In this document: in pieces, positions 1 through 6,997 of the stretch
How the letters are laid out: each line of letters starts with the position of its first letter
Position numbering within the stretch: position 1 is the stretch's first letter
NCBI RefSeq assembly: GCF_002706795.1
Contig: NZ_CP017705.1
Span: forward strand, 2,699,001 to 2,763,000
DNA length: 64,000 nt
Reading direction: 5' to 3'
DNA from: Brevibacillus laterosporus DSM 25
Lineage (GTDB): Bacteria; Bacillota; Bacilli; Brevibacillales; Brevibacillaceae
Notes under the pieces: model-generated
Told to the model about the DNA's origin: nothing
Seen by the model: the letters and a program-made list of their open reading frames with translations, nothing else
Database searches by the model: none
Translations under genes and position numbers: made by a program

Positions 1-2
1 GT

Positions 3-107
3 GAGAGCGAGGGACAAGTTTCGAGTATTGTAGAATACCTAAAGGAAGTATTCAATGCAATTACCCAAGGAACTGCATATAATGAAGAGTTGGGTTTTTT
101 ATTTTGA
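3..107 (+). CDS. C-terminal end of an unidentified protein, cut by the window start
   Basis: A frame open from the first bases gives 34 residues, ending in Gly-Phe-Leu-Phe and a TGA. The sequence is hydrophilic and helix-like. There is no start in the window and no family is recognisable. It lies next to a strong hairpin, as the end of a gene would. It could equally be chance, so this is a weak call. Confidence 0.3.
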   Translation, partial: ESEGQVSSIVEYLKEVFNAITQGTAYNEELGFLF

Positions 108-115
108 ATCTTCAT

Positions 116-159
116 ATAACCAATGAGACTAGAATAATTGTTCTAGTCTCATTAGTTAT
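116..159. terminator. Long hairpin, possible bidirectional terminator
   Basis: A perfect 13-bp inverted repeat (122-134 with 141-153, 6-base loop) is extended by five more pairs beyond one mismatch (116-120 with 155-159). No clear T-run follows on either strand, so it may be a processing or regulatory hairpin. It separates the short tail at 3-107 from the minus-strand remnant at 152-241. Confidence 0.5.
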
Positions 160-241
160 CAAAGGCTTCTTTGCATCTGATGCAAAGGCCCATAGAACTA
201 AGAGTGTCAAATGCTCCACATCTAATACATTTAAAACTAAT
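152..241 (-). pseudogene. Zinc-ribbon peptide remnant
   Basis: The minus strand reads a 29-residue stretch with two Cys-x-x-Cys pairs (CIRC and CIRC) spaced as in a small zinc ribbon. A stop lies immediately upstream and a TAA at 152-154 closes it inside the hairpin. No start codon or ribosome site is visible, so it is probably the surviving end of a decayed gene. The parent gene is unknown. Confidence 0.3.
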
Positions 242-294
242 TTATCAGTATTGTTACAGATGCAAACAAATTTCAATATGGATAGACAAGAAAA

Positions 295-721
295 CTAACT
301 TTTCCTTTATCTGTTGTAGTACCAAATTCAAATCAGGATATGCCTGAGATGTTAAAGAATTTATCTAGAAGCCAGTGAAATAGTAAATCAATCACCAATG
401 GCCACGGTAACTTTGTTAAGATTGGCAGTCCAGTTGTTAATGAAGCATATTGTAGAAAAAGGTAGACAAATTGATGATGACATAAAGGTAGCGAAGGGAT
501 TCAAAAAGTTCAAGAACATTTAGAGTTATTGGAAACATGCTATCCATCCTGGAGAAATTACCCTTGTTAATGATTGTGATATTGGAATTGCACTTTTTCA
601 AATACTAAACTTCATTACTTCATTTCTACCAAGAAAGATTAATTAGGTTTATGAAAAGCTACCTATAAAAGCCAAAACTACTATAGAGGAAAGAGATCAG
701 AAAACAACTCTTAATGTATAG
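295..721 (+). pseudogene. Decayed DUF4145-type gene
   Basis: Three frames read successive parts of one protein. The first, near 316-360, reads a Pro-Asn-Ser-Asn-Gln-Asp-Met-Pro stretch. The second, 356-522, contains EASEIVNQSP followed by TLLRLAVQLLM. The third, 533-645, contains HAIHPGEI and a helix ending in SFLPRK. A last piece ends KTTIEERDQK at about 700. This order (E-A-x-x-I-V-x-x-SP, LLRLA, N/K-H-A-x-H-P-G-E) matches the DUF4145 domain, which often sits near restriction and defence genes. Several frameshifts and stops interrupt it, so it cannot make the full protein. The N-terminus was not located. Confidence 0.6.
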
Positions 722-747
722 CTGATAATTATTTTAGGAGGAATTAA

Positions 748-1431
748 ATGGTAAATGTAGTTATTAAGTTTTATGACAGAAAGCTAAGTGCGTACAATCT
801 AATATTTAAGCATATGAAGTTTACTTATTACATGTTTATATTTAGTGGAACTCTACTGATTTTTAACTTGTTTCCTGTAATATTCATGAAATATTTGATT
901 TTAAAGATTACACTTTGCATTTTCATTGCTCTATTTATAATATTTTTTGTTTTGTTAAATATCCAAGCAAAAAAAATCATTAAAAGTAAATTTCTAATTG
1001 ACCAACGTAATTTTATTTGGGGCGGTGAAGATTTGTATAATAAAAGAGTAAGTATGCTTAAGGAGTTTTTAGACCAAAGTGGAATAAATTCAATGAAAAA
1101 AATAGAAGAACTGTTGAAACTCTTGAATAAAGAAGCGGATAATAGAAAATTTACATGAATAATTATCCCAGGAACTTTTTTGGCATTTACTGTACCTCTA
1201 TGGAATCATATTTTAGGATTGTTTTTAAAAAATTTAGATGACTTTAATATAGTGTTAGCTTATGGAATCGTTTTAACTTTTTTTGTTTTATTGTTTGTTG
1301 TTGTTTACAGCATGTTAAAGTCTGTGCTAAGTGAAATAGTGGATCGACCCAGTAAGAAAATCAAAGAAATAGAGGGGTTAGTTGAAAATATTTACTTTAA
1401 TTATGTTCTTGGAGATGAAAGTAATAAATAA
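748..1431 (+). pseudogene. Four-helix membrane protein gene split by one in-frame TGA
   Basis: A good ribosome site (AGGAGG at about 736) precedes ATG 748. The first 136 codons give two N-terminal membrane helices (about residues 25-50 and 52-75) and a soluble helical region rich in Lys and Leu. A TGA at 1156-1158 stops translation, but the same frame stays open to 1431 and encodes two more helices and a charged tail. A TTG at 1180 could restart translation. The single stop between otherwise intact halves suggests a recent nonsense mutation in a protein of about 227 residues. The family is not recognised. It follows the broken DUF4145 gene with a short gap. Confidence 0.6.
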
Positions 1432-1592
1432 AAAATGACCACATTTTTGACCATTAAAGTGCAAACTTATGTATTTGAATTGATAGTTGTTATTAGTAAT
1501 CGCATAACAATGTACTTTCGTAAAATCTTCTCATCATAGATTTATTCACTAACAATACGGGATATGTGGAGAGTTTGGCATGCTTGATATAT

Positions 1593-1630
1593 AAGGATTT
1601 TAAAGGATTTTAAAGGATTTTAAAGGATTT
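1593..1630 (+). repeat. Tandem 10-bp repeat
   Basis: The unit AAGGATTTTA is repeated almost four times without a mismatch. It is AT-rich and lies outside any gene. Confidence 0.85.
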
Positions 1631-1690
1631 AATATATCCTCGGGGAGGAAGAAGCAAGCGAAGAACTTGCCGATCGGATAAGGAGTGCTA

Positions 1691-1728
1691 GTGGACAGGA
1701 GCCACAGAACAAGTAATTTAGTTTGTAG
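1691..1728 (+). repeat. Duplicated noncoding motif, copy 1
   Basis: A motif of about 38 bp with the core CAGGAGCC and AGAACAAGTAATTTA recurs at 4194-4232. Both copies lie downstream of a gene and upstream of a hairpin. Neither reads as the same peptide in a shared frame, so a structured RNA or an element remnant is more likely than a gene. Confidence 0.5.
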
Positions 1729-1757
1729 ATAAAAGTGTAACTTAAACCCGAATAACA

Positions 1758-1796
1758 AAACACACGTCAGAATACAAGAGATTCTGACGTGTGTTT
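1758..1796. terminator. Bidirectional terminator hairpin
   Basis: A perfect 16-bp inverted repeat (1758-1773 with 1781-1796) has a 7-base loop. It begins with an A-run and ends with a T-run, so it can serve both strands. It lies between the membrane-protein gene on the plus strand and the small minus-strand gene at 1836-1998. Confidence 0.8.
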
Positions 1797-1835
1797 ATAT
1801 ACTTATTATCGATACTGATCTGTAAATTTTTATTT

Positions 1836-1998
1836 TTATTTCCTACGATCTTTTTTAAATTCCCTAAACCCACGATACACGTTTATTAAAGCTGATATCC
1901 CTAATAAGATTAGTAGCATTGGGTTTACTTCAGAATTGAAATATAGGTAACCTAATAAACTAAACAGGACGACAGCTGTAAAAAAAAGATAGACCCAT
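1836..1998 (-). pseudogene. Small two-helix membrane protein, frameshifted in a T8 run
   Basis: A strong ribosome site (AAGGAGAG) precedes ATG at 1996-1998 on the minus strand. The ATG frame ends after 12 residues. Removing one T from the run of eight Ts after codon 4 gives a 53-residue protein. That protein has a hydrophobic helix, a short NSEVNP turn, a second helix (MLLILLGISALI) and a basic tail ending KKDRRK. The fit of ribosome site, helices and stop argues for a real gene with a homopolymer slip. The slip could be natural or a sequencing error. The family is unknown. Confidence 0.5.
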
Positions 1999-2135
1999 AG
2001 TTACTCTCTCCTTTCAGCTATCTTTATACGTAGATACTATATACTATAGATTGAAATAGCTACTGGTAGCCAGGCTATATTGACATTTACACTTTTACCC
2101 TGATTTTTGCTATTAAGTTGTTTTGAATTCTGTTT

Positions 2136-2360
2136 TCATAACCTGTAAGTGAATGGTAGAATATTCTTTAGTAACATTTTTTGTAACTCAAGGTGGGGTG
2201 TTTCCGTAAGTTTAGCGATGGAGGGAACACCCCTTTGTATTGTCAAAGACCATGGACTAATTGAAATTCCTGCTTTTTTTCTCCTGTATATTAAATTACC
2301 ATATTGTTTTGATAATTGATGAGGAATAAAAAAATTGAAACGTTCCTCAAATTTCGACAA
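2136..2360 (-). CDS. Small ORF of a three-copy repeated locus, function unknown
   Basis: This 74-residue reading frame starts with TTG and has no good ribosome site. It contains a KKAG-x-S segment and a GVPSIAKLTE segment. Homologous but broken sequences lie at 6304-6437 and 13415-13630. The changes among copies keep the peptide recognisable (GVPSIAKL versus GVPSVAKL), which argues that the ancestor was coding. A helix-turn-helix fragment is conceivable but unproven. It lies downstream of the Phr-like peptide gene on the same strand, past a terminator. Confidence 0.35.
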   Translation of the reverse strand: MSKFEERFNFFIPHQLSKQYGNLIYRRKKAGISISPWSLTIQRGVPSIAKLTETPHLELQKMLLKNILPFTYRL

Positions 2361-2380
2361 ATAATTACATACTTACAAAC

Positions 2381-2404
2381 AAAAAAACGCTAAGATAATA
2401 GCGC
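2381..2404 (-). terminator. Terminator after Phr-like peptide 1
   Basis: Read on the minus strand, a CGCTA stem with its complement is followed by a run of seven Ts. It sits 37 bases after the stop of the peptide gene at 2441-2581. Confidence 0.65.
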
Positions 2405-2440
2405 TTTTAATGAAAATGAACTTGTAAAATCCTCTTACTA

Positions 2441-2581
2441 TCAGCCCTGTGGGTCATCAGTATATGGTTTGATGCTACTTGCTACATTATGAACTTCTAG
2501 TTTACCCGTAATTTCTATGGTAAAAAGAGAGCTTAATAATACAAGCGAAACAGTTGTGATAAGAACTAAATAATTCTTCAT
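2441..2581 (-). CDS. Phr-like exported signalling peptide precursor 1
   Basis: An AGGAAGGGG ribosome site lies 8 bases before ATG 2579-2581. The 46-residue product begins MKN and has a hydrophobic core (VLITTVSLVLLSSLF) like a Sec signal. A polar tail follows, ending in Pro-Tyr-Thr-Asp-Asp-Pro-Gln-Gly. The layout is that of Phr/NprX-type pre-peptides, whose C-terminal residues are cut out and sensed by an intracellular Rap/NprR/PlcR-type receptor. A second locus at 6609-6752 has the same gene order and a C-terminus sharing Tyr-x-x-Asp-Pro. No intact receptor gene is adjacent; a broken reading frame overlaps the start from upstream. The role as a signal is inferred. Confidence 0.6.
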   Translation of the reverse strand: MKNYLVLITTVSLVLLSSLFTIEITGKLEVHNVASSIKPYTDDPQG

Positions 2582-2777
2582 CAATTATCCCCTTCCTTAT
2601 CACTTTATTTACCATATTATATACTTCCATTAATTTTTTCAGAAGAGATAAATCCAAATCTTTTTCTTGTTCACAATAATACTTAAAAATTTCTTTGAAG
2701 AAATCAAAGATTCCATTTATAGCGTTAATATTGCTAAGAAATTGTAATCCTCTGATTAACCCTATGTAATCGATGGC
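2502..2777 (-). pseudogene. Reading-frame remnant overlapping Phr-like peptide 1
   Basis: A minus-strand frame open for about 90 codons, with no start of its own, reads a helical stretch with DYIGLIRGLQFL, FDFFKEIFKYY and LLKKLMEVYN. It continues into the peptide gene in another frame. Rap and phr genes classically overlap in this way, so this could be the surviving C-terminal end of the peptide's receptor. No tetratricopeptide motif can be confirmed by eye. Upstream of 2778 the frame is broken. Confidence 0.35.
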
Positions 2778-3021
2778 TCATTGTTTTCGAGAGCGAGATA
2801 AGATTAAAATCTGTTGGATTCCTGTTCACTATTAACCAGAGTTTTTTTTGTAATTTTGACTAAAGAAAATTTGCTTAAAACAACAAAGTGTTTTTAAAGA
2901 CTAGGCCTTCTAGATGGTAAGTTAATCAAAAAATAATAACAAATCTTTTTGCATGGGGACCCATTGAATGGTAAGTTTTACTATATAATATATAAAAATA
3001 TAGTAATAGGAGGAACTAAGG

Positions 3022-4041
3022 TTGAGTATTTGGTTATTTAGAGCGGGATCAAACGGAGAATATGAAAATAAGTTTTTAAACGACAGGAGAATATATCTAA
3101 CTTGGGATGATTTAGATATAAATTTGAAAAAATTCAACAAAAAAGAAGATCTTTATATGTTTCTAGTAGACAAGTATGATCTAGAAAAAGAAAAAACAGC
3201 TATAAATTGGGCCTCTCAAATATATCCCATAGCCCATAGAATGGAAATAGGAGATTGGGTTGTACTCCCAAGTAAGATAAATAGAACGATACATTTTGGT
3301 AAGATTGTAGGAGATTACAATTATGATAAAAGCTTAGGAAGTCCATATTACCATTATAGAGAGGTAGAGTGGTTTGCAATCGATATTCCAAGAGATAAAT
3401 TTGAACAAGATATCTTATATTCAATGGGTGCTTTTATGACCGTATGTAGGATACATAAAAATAATGCAGAAGAGAGAATAAAGATAATGTATGAAAACAA
3501 TTGGAATATAAAGGATAAATCTATACCTCAAAAAATTGATGAATCAGATGATGAGATACGATTTGATTTAGATGAATACATATTTGATAGAATATCTGAT
3601 TATATAATCAAAAAATTTAAAGGCCATAAAATGGAGATTTTGGTTGAAGAAATATTAAAAGCCAAGGGATTCACAACCTATAGAAGTCCAGAAGGTGCAG
3701 ATAATGGGGTAGATATCTTAGCAGCTTCTGATATTTTAGGATTTGGTTCACCAAAAATTTGTGTTCAAGTAAAAACCACTGATTCACCTATTGATAGACC
3801 TACGATGGATCAATTAATAGGAACAATGAGTAACTTTAATGCTGACTATGGGTTGTTGGTTTCCTGGACAGGATTTAAAACCTCTGTGACAAAAGAAATT
3901 CCAAAACAGTTTTTTAAGTTAAGACTATGGGATTCAAAGAAAATTATAGAGCAACTCTTTGAAAATTACGATAAATTGAGTGAAGACATTAAAACTGAAA
4001 TACCTTTAAAAAGGGTATGGATGTTAAATATAGAAGAATAA
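3022..4041 (+). CDS. Mrr-type restriction endonuclease-like protein
   Basis: An AGGAGG ribosome site sits 7 bases before TTG 3022; no ATG is better placed. The 339-residue product has two parts. The N-terminal half (about 1-165) has GDWVVLPSK and HFGKIVGDY strands, like the small beta-barrel sensing domains fused to Mrr enzymes. The C-terminal half has the Mrr/PD-(D/E)xK core: a helix (about 200-216), GADNGVD (225-231) with the acidic residue, then QVK (249-251) with the catalytic Lys, and a late helix DQLIGTM. Such proteins cut modified or foreign DNA. No methyltransferase partner is nearby, which suits a type IV-like, modification-dependent enzyme. Target specificity cannot be read. Confidence 0.75.
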   Translation: MSIWLFRAGSNGEYENKFLNDRRIYLTWDDLDINLKKFNKKEDLYMFLVDKYDLEKEKTAINWASQIYPIAHRMEIGDWVVLPSKINRTIHFGKIVGDYNYDKSLGSPYYHYREVEWFAIDIPRDKFEQDILYSMGAFMTVCRIHKNNAEERIKIMYENNWNIKDKSIPQKIDESDDEIRFDLDEYIFDRISDYIIKKFKGHKMEILVEEILKAKGFTTYRSPEGADNGVDILAASDILGFGSPKICVQVKTTDSPIDRPTMDQLIGTMSNFNADYGLLVSWTGFKTSVTKEIPKQFFKLRLWDSKKIIEQLFENYDKLSEDIKTEIPLKRVWMLNIEE

Positions 4042-4193
4042 AAACCTTGCAAACTAAATGTGCGTGTATTTTGATTGAAAACCGCAACGTCACCTCGAAA
4101 GTAGTAAATGGGTTTCTCCATAGTGGTCTAACGAAGTGGTAAGGAAAAAACAAGCTTTGCTCGGATCAGCATAACCAATTTTTCTAAACGGAA

Positions 4194-4232
4194 GAGGGCA
4201 GGAGCCGTAGAACAAGTAATTTATCTTGTGGG
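4194..4232 (+). repeat. Duplicated noncoding motif, copy 2
   Basis: This is the second copy of the motif at 1691-1728, sharing GCAGGAGCC and AGAACAAGTAATTTA with it. It lies about 150 bases after the nuclease gene. The flanks differ from copy 1. Confidence 0.5.
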
Positions 4233-4261
4233 AAATAGGAAATAAATAATTCACTGACAAC

Positions 4262-4291
4262 AAAAAACGCCCAGATTTGAGGATGCGGACG
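4262..4291 (-). terminator. Terminator after the small membrane protein
   Basis: On the minus strand, a stem of about nine pairs with wobble pairs is followed by TTTTTTG. It lies just past the stop of the gene at 4310-4564. Confidence 0.5.
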
Positions 4292-4309
4292 TATCTTAAT
4301 TATAGGGGA

Positions 4310-4564
4310 TTACATGTAGTTTAAGTAAAATAGAGGGATAGCAATTAGTCCAACCATGATGATACCTTGTAAAAATGAACGATACCTATAATTTTTATAG
4401 TGGTCTTTTTTTCTGTTAATAAGGAAATCAAGTGATAATACAATAATTAGAATATGAATACCCACAGTCCAAGTAATACTTTTATTTTGTTTGATATAAA
4501 ATAACCAAATCAATTCTGCTAGTGCTACTAAGGCAAAAGTTATTAGTAATGATTTATTTCTCAT
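4310..4564 (-). CDS. Small three-helix membrane protein
   Basis: The 84-residue product has three hydrophobic segments: about residues 6-24, 31-48 and 63-83. A basic loop (RKKDHYKNYRYR) lies between the second and third. An AGGTG ribosome site precedes the ATG. Size and topology recall other small membrane proteins common in accessory regions of Bacillales. No motif assigns a function. It has its own terminator and appears monocistronic. Confidence 0.6.
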   Translation of the reverse strand: MRNKSLLITFALVALAELIWLFYIKQNKSITWTVGIHILIIVLSLDFLINRKKDHYKNYRYRSFLQGIIMVGLIAIPLFYLNYM

Positions 4565-4676
4565 GTTTTCACCTACTTAAAGCTCCCAACAAACGTTAGG
4601 GAGCAAATTTTTAAATCACATTTTCCCGTATTGCACGGCAAGTTATATAGACAAAAAGAGAATAACGAACAGCAAC

Positions 4677-4706
4677 AAACGCCCGAACCTACAATTTCGG
4701 GCGTTT
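4677..4706. terminator. Strong terminator hairpin
   Basis: AAACGCCCGAA pairs with TTCGGGCGTTT around a short loop. The T-runs allow use from both sides. It closes the secreted-protein transcript from the minus strand. Confidence 0.8.
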
Positions 4707-4845
4707 ACTTACCGCTGTAACCTAATTACTTATTATACTCTTCTTGCACATGTCCAGTTAGTTTTATAGCGTCTCCTTTATCTATTTCGAACGATCCACC
4801 TAATGGAATAGAAAACCCTATTTTCACAGAGGAAGTGGAATGAAG

Positions 4846-5640
4846 TTAATGACTATATATGTCATAAACTTCTCCCCTCCATTTCTTACTTCTCGGGGTA
4901 ACATCTACCTTCATATATCCTCTCATGTCACGAATACGATTTCCTGTATCAGGAAGATCAAATTTAAAAGCATATCCTCCTGAATCGCGTTGATCTGCAC
5001 GTGTGCTTTTTTCTTTTTCTGGAACCCAATCATATATTGGATGACCATATCTATCATATTCTCTGGTAAACTTAAATTCGTCATATTTAAAAACGAAATC
5101 TTCTGATCCTTTTACGATAGCGAGGTTCTGACTAGTTCCGATTGCCAAAATATCCTCATGAAAATCACTGTAGTCAGGAGTACTTAAAAACTCAAATCGA
5201 GCGGATGTTTGAGCTTCTTTATCACCTTTATTTTTAATAAGCCACGTCTCTAGTTTCAAAATATCATTTTTTTCCACATCTGAACCTAGAGCATCTATTT
5301 TATTTGGAGTGTTTTTGTCCTCTTTTCGTGTTAGTAAATCAGCTTTCTCTTCTGCCTCTGTTTGTGAGAGTTCTTCTACTTTCGGCTTGGACTGTTTACT
5401 ATAAGTAATCTCAAAGTATTCTTCTTTTTTAGAGACAATTGGGTCTTCATAGGAAAGATATTTTTTAATATCTTCATTACTAAGATCATCTATATGTTTG
5501 TCCGAAAACTGGAAGGTTTCTTTAAACACTTTCCTTTGATCTTCTGTTATATTTTTGCTATTATTTGCAAATGCGGATGAATTTGGTATAAGTAAAGACA
5601 AACCTAGTGTTATTACCAGAAAGGGTTTAGCAATATTCAT
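4846..5640 (-). CDS. Secreted protein with premature in-frame stop
   Basis: The start is taken at 5640, where AGGAGG lies 6 bases upstream and the protein begins with a clean signal peptide (MNIAK, hydrophobic core, ending NSSAFA). The mature part is hydrophilic, with many Lys and Glu, then a beta-rich C-terminal part ending in EVYDIYSH before TAA 4846-4848. The same frame continues for 39 codons after this stop, to a TAA at 4726, and reads coherent protein (VKIGFSIPLGGSFEIDKGD). The 264-residue product therefore looks like a truncated form of a protein of about 304 residues. The function is unknown. It is divergent from the gene at 5687 with a 46-bp shared promoter region. Confidence 0.65.
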   Translation of the reverse strand: MNIAKPFLVITLGLSLLIPNSSAFANNSKNITEDQRKVFKETFQFSDKHIDDLSNEDIKKYLSYEDPIVSKKEEYFEITYSKQSKPKVEELSQTEAEEKADLLTRKEDKNTPNKIDALGSDVEKNDILKLETWLIKNKGDKEAQTSARFEFLSTPDYSDFHEDILAIGTSQNLAIVKGSEDFVFKYDEFKFTREYDRYGHPIYDWVPEKEKSTRADQRDSGGYAFKFDLPDTGNRIRDMRGYMKVDVTPRSKKWRGEVYDIYSH

Positions 5641-5686
5641 AATAATCCTCCTCAATGGGATATTTTTTTGTAAAGGGGTTTTTAAT

Positions 5687-6118
5687 TTGAAAAGAAATAA
5701 AATCATTCTATTCACAATTCTTGTAGTGTTAGTCATTTCAAATGTCTATTTTTATACAAAAAATTACATTGAAATGGCAAAAATAGAATCTTCAATTGAC
5801 ACTAACTTTACATCTAATTTAGCTGACATTGCAAAGTCTCTTAAACGTGATTCTGATTGGAATACAAGATATATTCTAGCTATATCTTTTTCCAGTAAAC
5901 TACAAAGTTTGGTAGAGTACACTTCTTACTCTAAGAAGAGTTCATTAGTAGGTAGTTATTCATACGTATTGGTAAATTTCTTTTTGAATCAGCAAAAGTT
6001 AGGTATCCAATTGAATACAGAGGATAATAAGACTCTTATAGCTTGTTTAGAAGCGCTATCCGAAAATCCCACCGATAAAGAAAAGATTGATCAGTTGCTA
6101 AGGGTGATTACAAAATAA
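5687..6118 (+). CDS. Membrane-anchored small protein, function unknown
   Basis: The start is set at TTG 5687, after the ribosome site AAAGGGG at 5672-5677; the longer upstream frame would overlap the divergent gene. The product is 143 residues. It has one N-terminal membrane helix (about 5-25), then a soluble helical domain with no Cys or catalytic signature. A terminator follows 60 bases after the stop. The divergent partner encodes a secreted protein, so a joint surface role is possible, but this is only a guess from position. Confidence 0.55.
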   Translation: MKRNKIILFTILVVLVISNVYFYTKNYIEMAKIESSIDTNFTSNLADIAKSLKRDSDWNTRYILAISFSSKLQSLVEYTSYSKKSSLVGSYSYVLVNFFLNQQKLGIQLNTEDNKTLIACLEALSENPTDKEKIDQLLRVITK

Positions 6119-6166
6119 TAATAGGTATCACCTTATCTTAGGATTCTGGATACATTACTACTTTTT

Positions 6167-6307
6167 TTACTGTTGGCGGCAACCTTGATAGGTTGCTTTT
6201 TTTCTAGCAAAATACTCTTTGTTGCAGTACAACTGTTCTAATTCTGTGCGGATGATTTCTATAAGCCTCTGTAAATCGTTTTCTAGTTGAGAATTTTCTG
6301 TTTTCAT
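6167..6307 (-). CDS. Possible 46-residue helical protein
   Basis: A minus-strand ATG overlaps the end of the decayed small ORF by ATGA, the usual form of translational coupling. The product is charged and helical (QLENDLQRLIEIIRTELEQLY), somewhat like the first helix of Spo0E-type phosphatases. However, it lacks their SQELD motif and ends in sequence that also forms the plus-strand terminator. The paralogous locus has only the first few codons. It is probably a decayed gene. Confidence 0.3.
   Translation of the reverse strand: MKTENSQLENDLQRLIEIIRTELEQLYCNKEYFARKKATYQGCRQQ
6179..6203 (+). terminator. Terminator after the 5687-6118 gene
   Basis: GCAACC and GGTTGC pair around a 6-base loop, followed by a run of eight Ts. 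Confidence 0.8.
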
Positions 6308-6437
6308 ATCCTGTAAGTGAGTGGTAAAATATTGTTGAGTAACATTTTTTGTTGCTCAAGGTGGGGGCGTTCCCAGTAGTTTAGCGACAGAGGGAACGCC
6401 CTTTTGTATTAATAGTAAGGATAAACTAATTACAAAC
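6304..6437 (-). pseudogene. Second copy of the small repeated ORF, frameshifted
   Basis: This copy parallels 2136-2360, with GVPSVAKL in place of GVPSIAKL. It has one extra C in a C-run (five against four), which brings a TGA early. Removing it restores TPHLEQQKMLL and the same C-terminus as copy 1. It has a good AAAGGAGGTG sequence upstream, but no normal start codon follows. At the DNA level the inverted arms GGGCGTTCCC and GGGAACGCCC replace GGGTGTTTCC and GGGAACACCC of copy 1, a paired change. Confidence 0.5.
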
Positions 6438-6548
6438 ACCTCCTTTCTTCTATTTATGTATTATTTTACCATATGTTGCTAGGACTATCTGAAAACATTG
6501 AGAATGAAACACTTGTAATATTTCGACAAAATATTACGAAAATATCAC

Positions 6549-6580
6549 AAAAAAAGAACGCTATAAATTTATTAGCGTTC
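6549..6580 (-). terminator. Terminator after Phr-like peptide 2
   Basis: On the minus strand an 8-bp stem (GAACGCTA with TAGCGTTC) is followed by seven Ts. It occupies the same place as the terminator after peptide 1. Confidence 0.75.
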
Positions 6581-6608
6581 TCCCTTTTAGAAGTCGAAAA
6601 TACCCGAA

Positions 6609-6752
6609 TTAATGACCTGGATCAACAAAATAAGATTGAGTCTTTTTGGAAGAGATTAATTCTTTAGCACTCGCGGTTTCAATATTTGTTGTTATACCTA
6701 AAGCTATTATCATAGCTAATGAAAATACTAATATACCAGATATTTTTTTCAT
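6609..6752 (-). CDS. Phr-like exported signalling peptide precursor 2
   Basis: An AAAGGAGGG ribosome site precedes ATG 6750-6752. The 47-residue product has a basic start (MKKISG), a hydrophobic core, and a likely signal peptidase site at Ala-Ser-Ala before residue 30. The mature tail of 18 residues ends in Ser-Tyr-Phe-Val-Asp-Pro-Gly-His. The Tyr-x-x-Asp-Pro spacing matches peptide 1 at 2441-2581, and the order peptide, terminator, small ORF is the same. This is the classic layout of a secreted pre-peptide whose C-terminal end becomes an imported signal. No receptor is adjacent; the IS element lies just upstream and may have removed it. The signalling role is inferred. Confidence 0.65.
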   Translation of the reverse strand: MKKISGILVFSLAMIIALGITTNIETASAKELISSKKTQSYFVDPGH

Positions 6753-6997
6753 AATATTCCCTCCTTTTAATAATTTTCATTTACCACATTATATACTTTA
6801 TGTGATTTTTTGGGGTAAAATATTTCTATAAATTACCACAGTTTATCACCAACTAAATATAGAGATTGTTCCACACATGAAGAGAGCCTATCCTCACTTG
6901 CATCAAAATAAATGCACCCTTGAATTGATATTATCCCCTTTTAGTAGACAGTAAGAAGCAAGACCCCTTACTGTATTAACTAGGAGGGGAATTTTCT

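Larger units (their letters stand above)
1432..1835. other. Intergenic stretch with repeats and a terminator
   Basis: No convincing gene is seen here. The stretch holds a short tandem repeat (1593-1630), one copy of a duplicated noncoding motif (1691-1728), and a strong 16-bp inverted repeat acting as terminator (1758-1796). Confidence 0.5.

Noticed and set aside
104-298. 64-codon plus-strand frame
   Set aside because: It runs through the hairpin at 116-159, has no ribosome site, and overlaps the better-supported zinc-ribbon remnant on the other strand.
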